A stretch of DNA of 64,000 nt, from assembly GCF_001955715.1 (NCBI RefSeq), contig NZ_CP019239.1, positions 372,001-436,000 on the forward strand. The letters run 5' to 3'. Made by a program: the position numbers and the translations under genes. This document shows, in pieces, positions 17,924-26,533 of this stretch (positions are counted from its first letter, which is position 1; each line of letters starts with the position of its first letter). The notes below the pieces were generated by a model that searched no databases, had not been told where the DNA came from, and saw only the letters and a list, made by a program, of their open reading frames with translations. This DNA is from Rhodoferax saidenbachensis. Lineage in GTDB: Bacteria; Pseudomonadota; Gammaproteobacteria; Burkholderiales; Burkholderiaceae_C.

Positions 17924-18463
17924 TTAACCCTTGGGTCCGCCCAGCGGCTTCACGCTGCCGCAGTCGGTACCTAACCATTTGCCCTGGGTCTGCATGTCCA
18001 TGGTTTCTTCCTTGCCGCGCGCGCTGCTGGTGGCCTTCATCTGCATGGTGTAAGCCTCGGAGCTCACAAAGGTGACCTGGCCGTCGCCACGGCTGGGCGG
18101 CTTGGTGCAGACAAAGGCAAATTTCATGGTGTTTCCGCTGCGCGGGCTGGTGGTGTGGGTGCAACCATCCTGTTGTTGGGCCACATCGTTGCGTTCGATC
18201 ATTTCCTTGGTCATGCAGACCTTGATGGCCATACCCCCATTCGTGGATTTGCCCATCTGCACGCCCTGTTTGGCCATCATCTCTTCCATCATCTTGCGTT
18301 GCTCGGGCGGCAGGCTGGCGAGTTGCTTTTGCATCTCGGCCATCTGGCCGCCAGCGGCGCCTTGCATCTGGTTGGTGATTTCCCACAGGCCGGGTTTCAT
18401 GGTCTGGGCGGTGGCGCCGGTGGCCAAGAGGGCGGTGACCCAGAGTAGCTTTTGGAATCGCAT
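17924..18463 (-). CDS. DUF3617 family exported protein
   Basis: 179 residues starting MRFQKLLWVTALLATGATA, a Sec signal peptide. KPGLWEITNQM directly after cleavage is the DUF3617 hallmark; a Met/Gln-rich helix (residues 40-70) precedes the beta-rich C-terminal half with Cys pairs at VCMTKEM, DGCTH, VCTKP and GTDCG. Periplasmic, function unknown. AAGGAG lies before the ATG. The 200 bp downstream to 17724 contain no gene. Confidence 0.87.
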   Translation of the reverse strand: MRFQKLLWVTALLATGATAQTMKPGLWEITNQMQGAAGGQMAEMQKQLASLPPEQRKMMEEMMAKQGVQMGKSTNGGMAIKVCMTKEMIERNDVAQQQDGCTHTTSPRSGNTMKFAFVCTKPPSRGDGQVTFVSSEAYTMQMKATSSARGKEETMDMQTQGKWLGTDCGSVKPLGGPKG

Positions 18464-18610
18464 GGAGACTCTCCTTGGGATGGGGTAGGCAAGGAGGCCA
18501 TTGTGGGTGGAAGTGGGGTGTTTGGGAAGGGCTCCTGGTCTTGCGTTTTGGTGTTTGCGTTGTCGAGGTGTCTTGGTTTTTTGGCGTGTCGGGATGTGCG
18601 CCCGACAGCG

Positions 18611-19091
18611 CACTTACTTTCTTTTGCTTCGCCAAAAGAAAGTAAGCAAAGAAAAGGCGACCCTACTGTCTGCGTCCCTTAGCTGCGCTACGGGCAACCT
18701 GCGGTGCTCGGGTTCAGTGGGGTCTGGCTCGAACTCGCCCTGCGGGCTCAAACAATCGCCAGTCCTGATCCACTGAACCCTGCGCTCCTCGGCGCAGCCA
18801 GAAGGGAGTTGGGGAATACAGGCCATCGCTGCGCTCGGCCAAGAGAGGTGAATACCCGTCCGCGCGGAGCGCGGACGAAGTTGGTTGTTGGTCTTCGGTT
18901 GTTTGGCTGGTGCCGTAATGAGGAGGCGAGTAGCGCAGGTTTGGGCGGATCAGGGCTGGCGATTGTCTGAGCGCAGCGAGTTCGAGCCAGACCCCGCTCA
19001 AACCGAGCAACGCAGCGTGCCCGCGTAGCGGGTCGACGAATCCGGCTCGCCTTTCTTTGCTTACTTTCTTTGGCGAAGCAAAGAAAGTGAG
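18611..19091. repeat. Large inverted repeat element (~0.48 kb) in a gene-free region
   Basis: The 713-bp gap 18464-19176 has no credible gene. Its ends carry hairpins of the same sequence: CTTACTTTCTTTTG/CAAAAGAAAGTAAG at 18613-18646 (perfect 14 bp, loop CTTCGC) and a near-identical one at 19060-19091. Further in, GGGGTCTGGCTCGAACTCG (from about 18720) recurs inverted at about 18970-19003, with CAATCGCCAG.CCTGATC beside it. The whole is a degenerate long palindrome, as in non-autonomous or terminator-like repeats of Burkholderiales. Confidence 0.72.
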
Positions 19092-19176
19092 GCGGCCGCC
19101 GGGCCGAAACCCGGCTTGCTAAAAAACCAAACCATCCTGCCGGAGCGAGACCATCTGTTGTCCAGGAAGAGAGGGC

Positions 19177-19650
19177 TCAAGCCAACGGCAAATGCGTAGT
19201 GCTCTTCACCTCTTCCATCACCGGATAAGTCCGCGTCTCCCGCACCCCCGGCAATTGCCAAAGCACCGTACCCGCAAAGTCCCGGTAAGCCGCCATGTCG
19301 GCCATGCGCGTCTTGAGCAGATAGTCAAAACCACCTGCCACCATGTGGCACTCCATGATTTCGGGCCGTACCTGCACCGCCGCCTTGAAGGCTTCGAACA
19401 CATTGGGCGTGGTGCGGTCCAGCAGCACCTCTACAAACACTGTCATGCCGCGCCCCAGCTTGAGCGGGTTCAGGCGTGCCTCGTAGCCCAGGATGTAGCC
19501 GTCCTTGGTGAGGCGCTGCACGCGGGCCAGTACGGCAGTGGGCGACAGGGTGACGGCTTCGGCCAGTTTGAGGTTGGCAATGCGGCCGTCCTGCTGCAGG
19601 CAGTGCAGGATTTTCAGGTCGATGCGGTCGAGTTCGGGTGCAGAGTTCAT
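19177..19650 (-). CDS. Lrp/AsnC family transcriptional regulator (candidate regulator of putA)
   Basis: 157 residues: N-terminal helix-turn-helix (LDRIDLKILHCLQQDGRI, LSPTAVLARVQRL) and C-terminal RAM/ligand-binding domain (MECHMVAGGFDYLLKTRMADMAAY). The start ATG overlaps the stop of the GGDEF/EAL gene by 4 bases (ATGA), so the two are cotranscribed. It is close to a divergent putA that lacks a DNA-binding domain; in such organisms an Lrp-type PutR activates putA in response to proline. That role is inferred from context. Confidence 0.9.
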   Translation of the reverse strand: MNSAPELDRIDLKILHCLQQDGRIANLKLAEAVTLSPTAVLARVQRLTKDGYILGYEARLNPLKLGRGMTVFVEVLLDRTTPNVFEAFKAAVQVRPEIMECHMVAGGFDYLLKTRMADMAAYRDFAGTVLWQLPGVRETRTYPVMEEVKSTTHLPLA

Positions 19651-22223
19651 AAGGCTTGTGGCTTGCCAAACAGGTAGCCCTGGAAATGGGTGCAGCCCAG
19701 CGCGATGAGGGCGGCACGTTGGTCTTCGGTCTCTACGCCCTCGGCGATCACCTGCAGGCCCACGCTCTGGCCCACGTTGATGATGGCGCGCACGATGCCG
19801 GTGTCCTTGGGCGAGGTCAGCATCTCGCGCACAAAGGATTGGTCGATCTTGAGCTGGTCCAGCGGCAGGCGCTTGAGGATGCTCAGTGACGAATAGCCAG
19901 TGCCAAAGTCGTCCAGCGACATACACACGCCCATGGCCTTGAGTGCCTGCATTTTGAGGATGACGTTCTCCACATCGTCCACCAGTTGGCTTTCGGTCAG
20001 CTCCAGTTTCAGCAGACCCGTGCGTGCGCCCGATTGCTGCAACGCTTGTTCGACCTGGGCTACAAAGTCCGGCTGGTGGAACTGGCGTGCACTGACGTTC
20101 ACCGACAAGTGCCAGTGGGCTGTGGCAGGCGTTTGCGACCACGCCACCAGTTGCCGGCACGCGGCATCCAGAATCCAGCGCCCCAGCGGCAGGATCAGGC
20201 CCGACGTTTCGGCCACGGGGATGAACTGCATGGGGGCCACCAAACCGCGCAGCGGGTGCTGCCAACGCACCAGCGCTTCCATGCCCAGGGTCTGCCCCGC
20301 GCTGTCCACCTGGGGCTGGTAATGCAGCACAAACTCGTTGCGCACCAGCGCCTGGTGCAGATCGGCCTCCAGCGCGGTGCGCGCGCTGATCTGGGCCTGC
20401 ATGGCGGGGTTGAAAAAACGCACCAGGTTGCGCCCATCCTTTTTGGCCTGGTACATCGCCAGGTCGGCCTGTTTGAGCAGTTCGTCCTGGTCCATGCCCG
20501 TGCCGGAAAACAGGGTCACCCCAATGCTGACCGAGGTGCGGTAGCTGTGGTCTCCCAAAGCATATGGCTCGCCCAACTGGGCCAGGATTTTCTGCGCCAC
20601 CAGGCCCGTTTGCTGCGCCGCCGTGTCGACGTCAGCGCTCAGTCCCTGCAGCATCACCACAAACTCGTCGCCCCCCTGGCGTGCCAGCGTGTCCTCGGCG
20701 CGGGTGCAGGCGCCCAGGCGCGCGGCCATCTGGCGTAAGAGCGCGTCGCCCATGGGGTGGCCCAGGGTGTCGTTGAGGTCCTTGAAGTTGTCCACGTCGA
20801 TGAACAGCAGCGCGCCATGTTCGCCCTGTTCGCTGCCACGCCGCTGCGCCGTGAGCGCCTGCTGCACCCGCTCCATCAGCAGGCGGCGGTTGGGCAACTG
20901 GGTGAGCGGGTCGTAGTAGGCCAGCCGGTGGATGGCTTCCTCAGCCTGCTTGTGTTTGGTGATGTCGGTGGAAATGCCGCACAGGGCGTAGATGACGCCG
21001 TTGCGGTCGTACAGCGGCAGCTTGACCGACAGATAAGTGTTCTCCTGGCTGCCATCGGCACTGAGGTTGGTCTCTTCCTCCTCGACGCGCTCGCCATGCT
21101 CGATCACGCGCAGGTCATTGATGCGCAAATGGGCATGGGTAGCCGCGTCAAAGAAGTCTGCATCGGTCTTGCCCACGATCTGTTCGGGCTCCATGCCAAA
21201 CAAGTCACACACCCTGCGGTTGGCGTACTGGTAGCGCAACTCCGTGTCCTTGATGTAGATATAGGCTTCCACACTGTTGAGGATGGTGGCCAGCCGGGCC
21301 TCGGTGGACTGCAGGTGCCAAGCCTGGTCGGCCACCTCGCGGCGCAAATGCAGGCCTACGCCCACCGCCACCAGCAGCAGAACTCCCAAGCCGCCCAGGC
21401 TCCACCATACATAGGCCGGCACCGAGAAGCGCGGCGGTACATCCATCCATTGTTTGAGCACCTTGAAATACGGCGAGTCGGTTTGGGACTGCCACACACC
21501 CAGGTGCCGGTCTATGGCTTCCAGCAGGTCTGCATTGCGTCCCTTGGCCGTGGCGTAAAACAGCTGCGAGGGCTGGAACAGGATGGGCGTGGGGTCAAGC
21601 TGGTATTTGGCGGCCTGCCGGTCGCCGTAAAAGCGGTTGGCCACGGCGGCATCTGCGGTACCGGCGGCGACCTGCGCAAACGCCTCCTGCAAATTGCTGA
21701 CGGGTACCAGCGTGCCATGGATGCCAAAAGCCAAGAACTGGTTTTCCAGATACGTCTGCTGTATCGAGCCGCTCAACACGGCAACGCGTTTGCTCTGCAG
21801 GTCCAGCGCCGTATTGATTTGCACGCCACTGCGTTTGTAGATCTGCGACCAGCTCAGCAGCGCCGCAACCTTGTGGAAGTTGTAGGTTTGCGCGCGTTGC
21901 TCGGTGTAGGCCACATCGGGCATCAGGTCGATGTCTCCGGCTGCCAGCGCATCCAGGCAGGCCTGCCATTCACAGACCACGGGTTTGATCACCCAGTCTT
22001 CCTGAATGGCCATTTGTTGCAGCAGGTCACCCAGAATGCCGCTGGCCTGCCCATTCGGGCCGAGCAAAATTTTCGGCTCGTTCTGGTAGACACCCACGCG
22101 GACTTCACGTTCGGTGTTTTGTGCCAGGGCGGCACCCGCGAGCATCACCCCGGCCAGCACAGGCAGTGCCCGGCGTAACCAGGCCCAGCAGGTGGGCAGA
22201 CGGGAGCGGGAGAAGATGGGCAT
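19647..22223 (-). CDS. Membrane sensor with periplasmic SBP_bac_3, PAS, GGDEF and EAL domains
   Basis: 858 residues: signal peptide (1-34), periplasmic amino-acid-binding-protein-like domain (about 38-265), one membrane helix (about 272-295), PAS domain with VEAYIYIKDTELRYQYANRR (about 312-430), GGDEF domain with intact GGDEF near 517, and EAL domain with EALVRW near 650, DDFGTGYSS and KIDQSFV. All signature residues for both cyclase and phosphodiesterase are present. It probably turns a periplasmic ligand, perhaps an amino acid, into a c-di-GMP change. A C10 tract replaces a ribosome binding site before the ATG. Confidence 0.92.
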   Translation of the reverse strand: MPIFSRSRLPTCWAWLRRALPVLAGVMLAGAALAQNTEREVRVGVYQNEPKILLGPNGQASGILGDLLQQMAIQEDWVIKPVVCEWQACLDALAAGDIDLMPDVAYTEQRAQTYNFHKVAALLSWSQIYKRSGVQINTALDLQSKRVAVLSGSIQQTYLENQFLAFGIHGTLVPVSNLQEAFAQVAAGTADAAVANRFYGDRQAAKYQLDPTPILFQPSQLFYATAKGRNADLLEAIDRHLGVWQSQTDSPYFKVLKQWMDVPPRFSVPAYVWWSLGGLGVLLLVAVGVGLHLRREVADQAWHLQSTEARLATILNSVEAYIYIKDTELRYQYANRRVCDLFGMEPEQIVGKTDADFFDAATHAHLRINDLRVIEHGERVEEEETNLSADGSQENTYLSVKLPLYDRNGVIYALCGISTDITKHKQAEEAIHRLAYYDPLTQLPNRRLLMERVQQALTAQRRGSEQGEHGALLFIDVDNFKDLNDTLGHPMGDALLRQMAARLGACTRAEDTLARQGGDEFVVMLQGLSADVDTAAQQTGLVAQKILAQLGEPYALGDHSYRTSVSIGVTLFSGTGMDQDELLKQADLAMYQAKKDGRNLVRFFNPAMQAQISARTALEADLHQALVRNEFVLHYQPQVDSAGQTLGMEALVRWQHPLRGLVAPMQFIPVAETSGLILPLGRWILDAACRQLVAWSQTPATAHWHLSVNVSARQFHQPDFVAQVEQALQQSGARTGLLKLELTESQLVDDVENVILKMQALKAMGVCMSLDDFGTGYSSLSILKRLPLDQLKIDQSFVREMLTSPKDTGIVRAIINVGQSVGLQVIAEGVETEDQRAALIALGCTHFQGYLFGKPQAL

Positions 22224-22228
22224 GGGTT

Positions 22229-22340
22229 GGGGGGGGGGTGGGTGCCGAGTAATTATCTATAAAAGACCAAAAATACAACCATTAATTAACCACTAAAAGC
22301 GTAAACATAGCGTATTCACCAATACGAAGTCGAGCCCACC
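22229..22340. promoter_or_regulatory. AT-rich divergent promoter region with a G10 tract
   Basis: Between the GGDEF/EAL gene (minus) and putA (plus). Ten consecutive G (22229-22238; C10 on the minus strand) end 5 bases from the GGDEF/EAL start codon. The rest, 22250-22330, is strikingly AT-rich for this genome (ATTATCTATAAAAG, ATTAATTAACC), as expected for divergent promoters and Lrp binding. Confidence 0.55.
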
Positions 22341-25322
22341 ATGACCGTTTCCCAACGCCTGCCTTTCCCCTACCGCCCCGAATCCGAGGTGGTGGCCCAC
22401 CGCCTGCAGGTGGTCAGCGCGGGGCTGGACTGGCACGCCGCCGCCAAAACCGCCGCCCCCTGGGTGCAGGCCGTGCGCGACAACCCGCCGCCGTTCTGGG
22501 CCATGGAAAGCCTGCTCAAGGAGTACCCCATTTCCAGCGCTGAGGGCCTGGCCCTGATGCGACTGGCCGAAGCCTTGTTGCGCGTACCGGATGCCGAGAC
22601 CGCCATCGCCCTCACTGCCGACCAACTGGGCCGCGCCGACTTTGACGCGTCTGGCGACAAGGTGCTGGCGCGATTGTCCAGCACGGCCATTGCGATGTCC
22701 AAGCACTTTTTGCCCGATGCGCAGGAGTCGGGACTCATGGGGAAACTGGGTGCCAAGACGGTTGTTGCGGCCACGCTGCGTGCGGTGCAGTTGCTGGGCC
22801 GCCAGTTTGTGCTGGGCCAGACCATGGCTGAAGCGGTGAAAGAAGCCGACGTGGCGCGCAAACGCATCGGCGTGCGTTTCTCGTACGACATGCTGGGCGA
22901 GGGGGCACGCACCGATGAAGACGCGTTGCGTTACCTCAAGAGTTACAAGGATGCTATTGAATTCATAGCTGCTCGCACAAATCAGACGGGGGCTTTGGAA
23001 CAAAACGACGGTATATCCATCAAGCTCTCCGCTTTGCACCCGCGTTACGAAGATGCACAAAGCCCGCGCGTCATGGCCGAGCTGGTGCCGCGTGTCTGGG
23101 ATCTGTGTGACGCGGCGGCCCGCGCCAACATCAACCTCACCATCGACGCCGAAGAGGTCGACCGCCTGGAGCTGTCCCTCGAAGTGCTGGAGGCGCTCAC
23201 GGCCAGAGTGGCACAGCACCACCCAGCGTGGACCGGTTTTGGCCTAGCCATGCAGGCCTACCAGACGCGTGCGCTGGAACTCATAGAACACGTGGCCGTG
23301 CTGGGCCGCAAGTACAAGCTGCGCCTGATGTGCCGCCTGGTCAAGGGCGCGTATTGGGACGCCGAGATCAAGCGCGCGCAGGAGCAGGGCCTGCCGCATT
23401 ACCCGGTGTTCACGCACAAGCACCACACCGACGTGTCCTACCTGGCGTGTGCGCGTGCACTGCTGGACGCGCCCGACGCGATCTACCCGCAGTTCGCCAC
23501 ACACAATGCCGCCACCATCGCCGCCATATTGCAGATGGCCGCCAAGACCGGTGTGCCGTTTGAGCTGCAGCGCCTGCATGGCATGGGCGAGGGCGTGTAC
23601 CGCGAGGTGCTGAAGAACCCGTTGGTGTCCTGCCGCGTCTACGCCCCCGTGGGTGCACACCGCGACCTGCTGGCCTACCTGGTGCGCCGCCTGCTGGAGA
23701 ACGGTGCCAACTCATCGTTTGTGCACCAGCTGGCCGACGAATCGGTGGGCATGGAAGAGCTGCTGATCTCGCCGCTGCGCCTGGAGCCCCATACCAGCCT
23801 GCCGCTGCCCCCTGTGCTGTTTGGCAGCCATGCCGGCGCGCGCGCCAACAGCACCGGGCTGGACCTGACGGTGCCCGCCATGCGCGATCCGCTGCTGGCC
23901 GCTTACGCCGCGGTACAGGTACCGCAGGTGCCAGAATTTGATGTCAAAAACATCCCTGACGCTTATGCAGACTGCGCAAGCAGCTATCAAAAGTGGAGCA
24001 AAACAGGCGTGACCGAGCGCGCCGCCATACTGCGCCGTGCCGCCGATGCGCTGCAGGCGCAGACGCCGCACTTCTGCGCACTGCTGGTCAAGGAAGCCTT
24101 CAAGACCTGGGGCGACGCCGTGGCCGAGGTGCGCGAGGCGGTGGACTTCTTGCGCTACTACGCAGACGAGGCCGAACGCATCATGGCGCCCATCGCCATG
24201 CCGGGGCCGACGGGCGAATCGAACGAGCTGCGCCTGATCGCGCGCGGTGTGTGGGTCTGCATCAGCCCCTGGAATTTCCCGCTGGCCATCTTTGCGGGCC
24301 AAGTCGCCGCCGCGCTGGCCACCGGTAACACCGTGCTGGCCAAGCCCGCTGAACAAACACCCGGCGTGGCGCTGGAAGCCGTGCGCCTGCTGCACGCTGC
24401 CGGTGTGCCAGCCGACGCACTGCAACTGTTGCACGGTGCCGGTGACACCGTGGGCGCCGCATTGGTGGCGCAGCCCGGCGTGGCCGGTGTGGTGTTCACC
24501 GGCTCCACGCAGGTGGCCAAGATCATCCACCGCGCGCTGGCCGCCAAAGACGGCCCCATCGTCCCGCTGATCGCCGAGACGGGCGGCATCAACGCGATGG
24601 TGGTGGACAGCACCGCGCTGCCTGAACAGGTCAGCGACGCTGTCGTGCAAAGCGCTTTCCGCAGCGCGGGCCAGCGCTGCTCGGCGCTGCGCCTTCTGTG
24701 CCTGCACGAACAAATTGCCGATCCGGTGATCGCGATGATCCGCGGCGCCGCACAGGAACTGGTGGCGGGTGACCCGGCCGATCTGGCCACCGATGTGGGC
24801 CCGGTGATTGACCGCGAGGCCTTTGACGGCATCCAGAAACACCTGCTGCGCCTGAATTCAGAGTCAAAACGGCTTCTAGCCCCCGCAGGTATTGCGCAAG
24901 CAGCTACTAATTCAATAGCGAATCTGATCCCTCCGCAGGCTTTTGAAGTGCCCAGCATTGCGGCGATGCAGCAGGAGATTTTTGGCCCGGTGTTGCACAT
25001 CGTGCGCTGGAGCGGTGATCCGCTTGCGGTTATCGAACAGATCAACGCACTGGGTTACGGCCTGACCATCGGCATCCAGACCCGCATCGACAGCCGCGCC
25101 CAGGCGCTGGCACGTGCGTCGCATGTGGGTAATGTCTACATCAACCGCAACCAGATCGGCGCGGTGGTGGGTGTGCAGCCGTTTGGCGGCGAGGGCCTGA
25201 GCGGTACCGGCCCCAAAGCCGGTGGCCCGCACTACCTGGCCCGCTTCTGTGCCGAGCAGACCATCACCGTCAACACCACGGCCGCAGGCGGCAACGCTGC
25301 GCTGCTGGCCAGCATGCACTGA
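22341..25322 (+). CDS. putA: Bifunctional proline dehydrogenase / pyrroline-5-carboxylate dehydrogenase PutA
   Basis: 993 residues. The N-terminal proline dehydrogenase barrel has LMCRLVKGAYWDAEIK near 330; the C-terminal aldehyde dehydrogenase has ISPWNFPLAIFAGQ near 645, FTGSTQVAK near 720, Glu near 747 (AETGG) and the catalytic Cys near 780 (GQRCSALRL). It oxidises proline to glutamate with FAD and NAD. At this length it lacks the ribbon-helix-helix repressor domain of E. coli PutA, so regulation must come from elsewhere. Three R1 copies lie in frame within it. Confidence 0.96.
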   Translation: MTVSQRLPFPYRPESEVVAHRLQVVSAGLDWHAAAKTAAPWVQAVRDNPPPFWAMESLLKEYPISSAEGLALMRLAEALLRVPDAETAIALTADQLGRADFDASGDKVLARLSSTAIAMSKHFLPDAQESGLMGKLGAKTVVAATLRAVQLLGRQFVLGQTMAEAVKEADVARKRIGVRFSYDMLGEGARTDEDALRYLKSYKDAIEFIAARTNQTGALEQNDGISIKLSALHPRYEDAQSPRVMAELVPRVWDLCDAAARANINLTIDAEEVDRLELSLEVLEALTARVAQHHPAWTGFGLAMQAYQTRALELIEHVAVLGRKYKLRLMCRLVKGAYWDAEIKRAQEQGLPHYPVFTHKHHTDVSYLACARALLDAPDAIYPQFATHNAATIAAILQMAAKTGVPFELQRLHGMGEGVYREVLKNPLVSCRVYAPVGAHRDLLAYLVRRLLENGANSSFVHQLADESVGMEELLISPLRLEPHTSLPLPPVLFGSHAGARANSTGLDLTVPAMRDPLLAAYAAVQVPQVPEFDVKNIPDAYADCASSYQKWSKTGVTERAAILRRAADALQAQTPHFCALLVKEAFKTWGDAVAEVREAVDFLRYYADEAERIMAPIAMPGPTGESNELRLIARGVWVCISPWNFPLAIFAGQVAAALATGNTVLAKPAEQTPGVALEAVRLLHAAGVPADALQLLHGAGDTVGAALVAQPGVAGVVFTGSTQVAKIIHRALAAKDGPIVPLIAETGGINAMVVDSTALPEQVSDAVVQSAFRSAGQRCSALRLLCLHEQIADPVIAMIRGAAQELVAGDPADLATDVGPVIDREAFDGIQKHLLRLNSESKRLLAPAGIAQAATNSIANLIPPQAFEVPSIAAMQQEIFGPVLHIVRWSGDPLAVIEQINALGYGLTIGIQTRIDSRAQALARASHVGNVYINRNQIGAVVGVQPFGGEGLSGTGPKAGGPHYLARFCAEQTITVNTTAAGGNAALLASMH
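22953..22998 (+). repeat. R1 interspersed element, copy 5 (inside putA)
   Basis: GCTATTGAATTCATAGCTGC then TCGCACAAATCAGACGGGGG and CTTTGG, forward orientation, read as A-I-E-F-I-A-A-R-T near PutA residue 210. Confidence 0.75.
23954..23992 (-). repeat. R1 interspersed element, copy 6 (inside putA)
   Basis: Diverged reverse copy ending GACTGCGCAAGCAGCTATCA AAA, read as D-C-A-S-S-Y-Q near residue 548, in the linker between the two PutA enzymes. Confidence 0.62.
24871..24919 (-). repeat. R1 interspersed element, copy 7 (inside putA)
   Basis: GGCTTCTAGCCCCCGCAGGT then ATTGCGCAAGCAGCTACTAA and TTCAATAGC, reverse orientation, read as L-L-A-P-A-G-I-A-Q-A-A-T near residue 850, in the aldehyde dehydrogenase domain. 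Confidence 0.78.
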
Positions 25323-25385
25323 AACCTATCTGTGCTGCCGCTGCGAATGTGGGCGGGTCCGGCTGGCGGCTGGTGCAGAATGCGG

Positions 25386-25401
25386 TGAAACTCTGGTTTC
25401 A
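25386..25401. promoter_or_regulatory. Candidate RpiR operator upstream of rpiR
   Basis: TGAAA-CTCTGG-TTTCA, a 5-bp inverted repeat with a 6-base spacer, 27-42 bases before the rpiR start codon. The same half-sites and spacing occur at 26430-26445 ahead of the TRAP operon, pointing to autoregulation. Confidence 0.6.
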
Positions 25402-25427
25402 TCCACTACCTGCTGCAACCGTTCGCC

Positions 25428-26270
25428 ATGTCATCCAAGGATCGCTCGTTTCTCACCCGTGTTCGCAGCGCCATGCCTGGGTTGCACCCTGCCGAGCGTC
25501 GCCTGGGGGAGTTTGTTTGTGATTTTCCTGGTGAACTGGCCAGTTATTCAGGCTCCGAACTGGCGGGATTGGCCCACGTGTCGAAAGCGACGGTATCCCG
25601 GTTCATCAAGCGTTTGGGGTACGAGAGTTACGAAGAAGCCAGGCGCCATGCACGCGAAGAAAAACAGACCGGATCACGCCTGTTTCTAAGTACATCGGCC
25701 GATGTCTCGTCGGTGCAGTCCGTGGTGGCCCACGTCGCCCAAGGCATTGCCAATCTGGAGGCCTCCTTTTTGTCGATCACAGACGCGCAGATCGACGCTG
25801 CAGCGCGGGCCATTTTGGCGGCACGCAAGGTATGGGTCATTGGCTTTCGCAGCAGCCATGCGTTTGCCGCCTACCTGCAGTGGCAACTGACGCAGGTGGT
25901 GGAGCAGATCGTCGCCATCCCCGGTGGGGGACAGACCATGGGGGAGCATTTGGTGAGCTGTACTCCGGACGATCTGGTGATCGTCTTTGGATTGCGTCGG
26001 CGGGTAGCCCGCATGGACCTGTTGCTCAATGCCATCGCAGACAGTAAAGCCAAGCTGCTGTACATCACCGATGAAGGTGTACCTTTTCAGAACGGCGCAG
26101 CGTGGCATTTCCGGTGCCAGTCCCTCGCCCCGGGACCGTTGTTCAACCATGTGGCGGTGACCGCCGTGTGCCATCTTCTGGCGACACGTGCGATTGAGCA
26201 GGCCGGCCCCGCAGGACGCAAGCGCCTGCGAGGTATCGAGGCACTGAACGACGGCCTGGAGGAGCTTTAG
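25428..26270 (+). CDS. MurR/RpiR family transcriptional regulator
   Basis: 280 residues: N-terminal HTH_6 domain (LHPAERRLGEFV, ASYSGSELAGLAHVSKATVSRFIKRLG at about 20-60) and a C-terminal SIS domain (VIGFRSSHAFAAYLQ near 130, IPGGGQTMG, DLVIVFGLRRRV near 188). RpiR proteins bind DNA as dimers and sense a ligand through SIS. It precedes a TRAP transporter and racemase operon; matching inverted repeats before both transcription units suggest it represses them and itself. Confidence 0.92.
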   Translation: MSSKDRSFLTRVRSAMPGLHPAERRLGEFVCDFPGELASYSGSELAGLAHVSKATVSRFIKRLGYESYEEARRHAREEKQTGSRLFLSTSADVSSVQSVVAHVAQGIANLEASFLSITDAQIDAAARAILAARKVWVIGFRSSHAFAAYLQWQLTQVVEQIVAIPGGGQTMGEHLVSCTPDDLVIVFGLRRRVARMDLLLNAIADSKAKLLYITDEGVPFQNGAAWHFRCQSLAPGPLFNHVAVTAVCHLLATRAIEQAGPAGRKRLRGIEALNDGLEEL

Positions 26271-26412
26271 GCCCTCGTTCGCCGCCCGGGCGTTCCGCCC
26301 CTCGCTTTCATCGCTCCCTACCCAAATCTGTACCCCATTCAGGGCGCAGGCACTCTTTGGGTGCCATATTTGCTGCCGATTTGGTGCATCACGTGCTGGG
26401 TGTTTTCCCTGC

Positions 26413-26451
26413 TTGTGGTGTTTCCTATATGAAATTATAGTTTCATATAGG
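26413..26451 (+). promoter_or_regulatory. TRAP operon promoter with overlapping 28-bp palindromic operator
   Basis: A perfect inverted repeat, CCTATATGAAA (26424-26434) and TTTCATATAGG (26441-26451), around TTATAG. A sigma70-like pair, TTGTGG (26413-26418) and TATAGT (26436-26441) with 17-base spacing, places the -10 box in the centre of the palindrome, the classic layout for repression. The rest of the 263-bp gap (26271-26533) shows nothing else. Confidence 0.72.
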
Positions 26452-26533
26452 TTGGCAAGAAACTTGCGTTCCTCGTCCGTGTCGGAGCCGAGGGGGTTTC
26501 GTTTGCCGATCTTGTCCAACTTAAGGAGTCACC

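Noticed and set aside
20757..22178. 473-codon plus-strand frame opposite the GGDEF/EAL gene
   Set aside because: Antisense shadow of a gene with intact GGDEF motif and binding-protein domain; no family features of its own.
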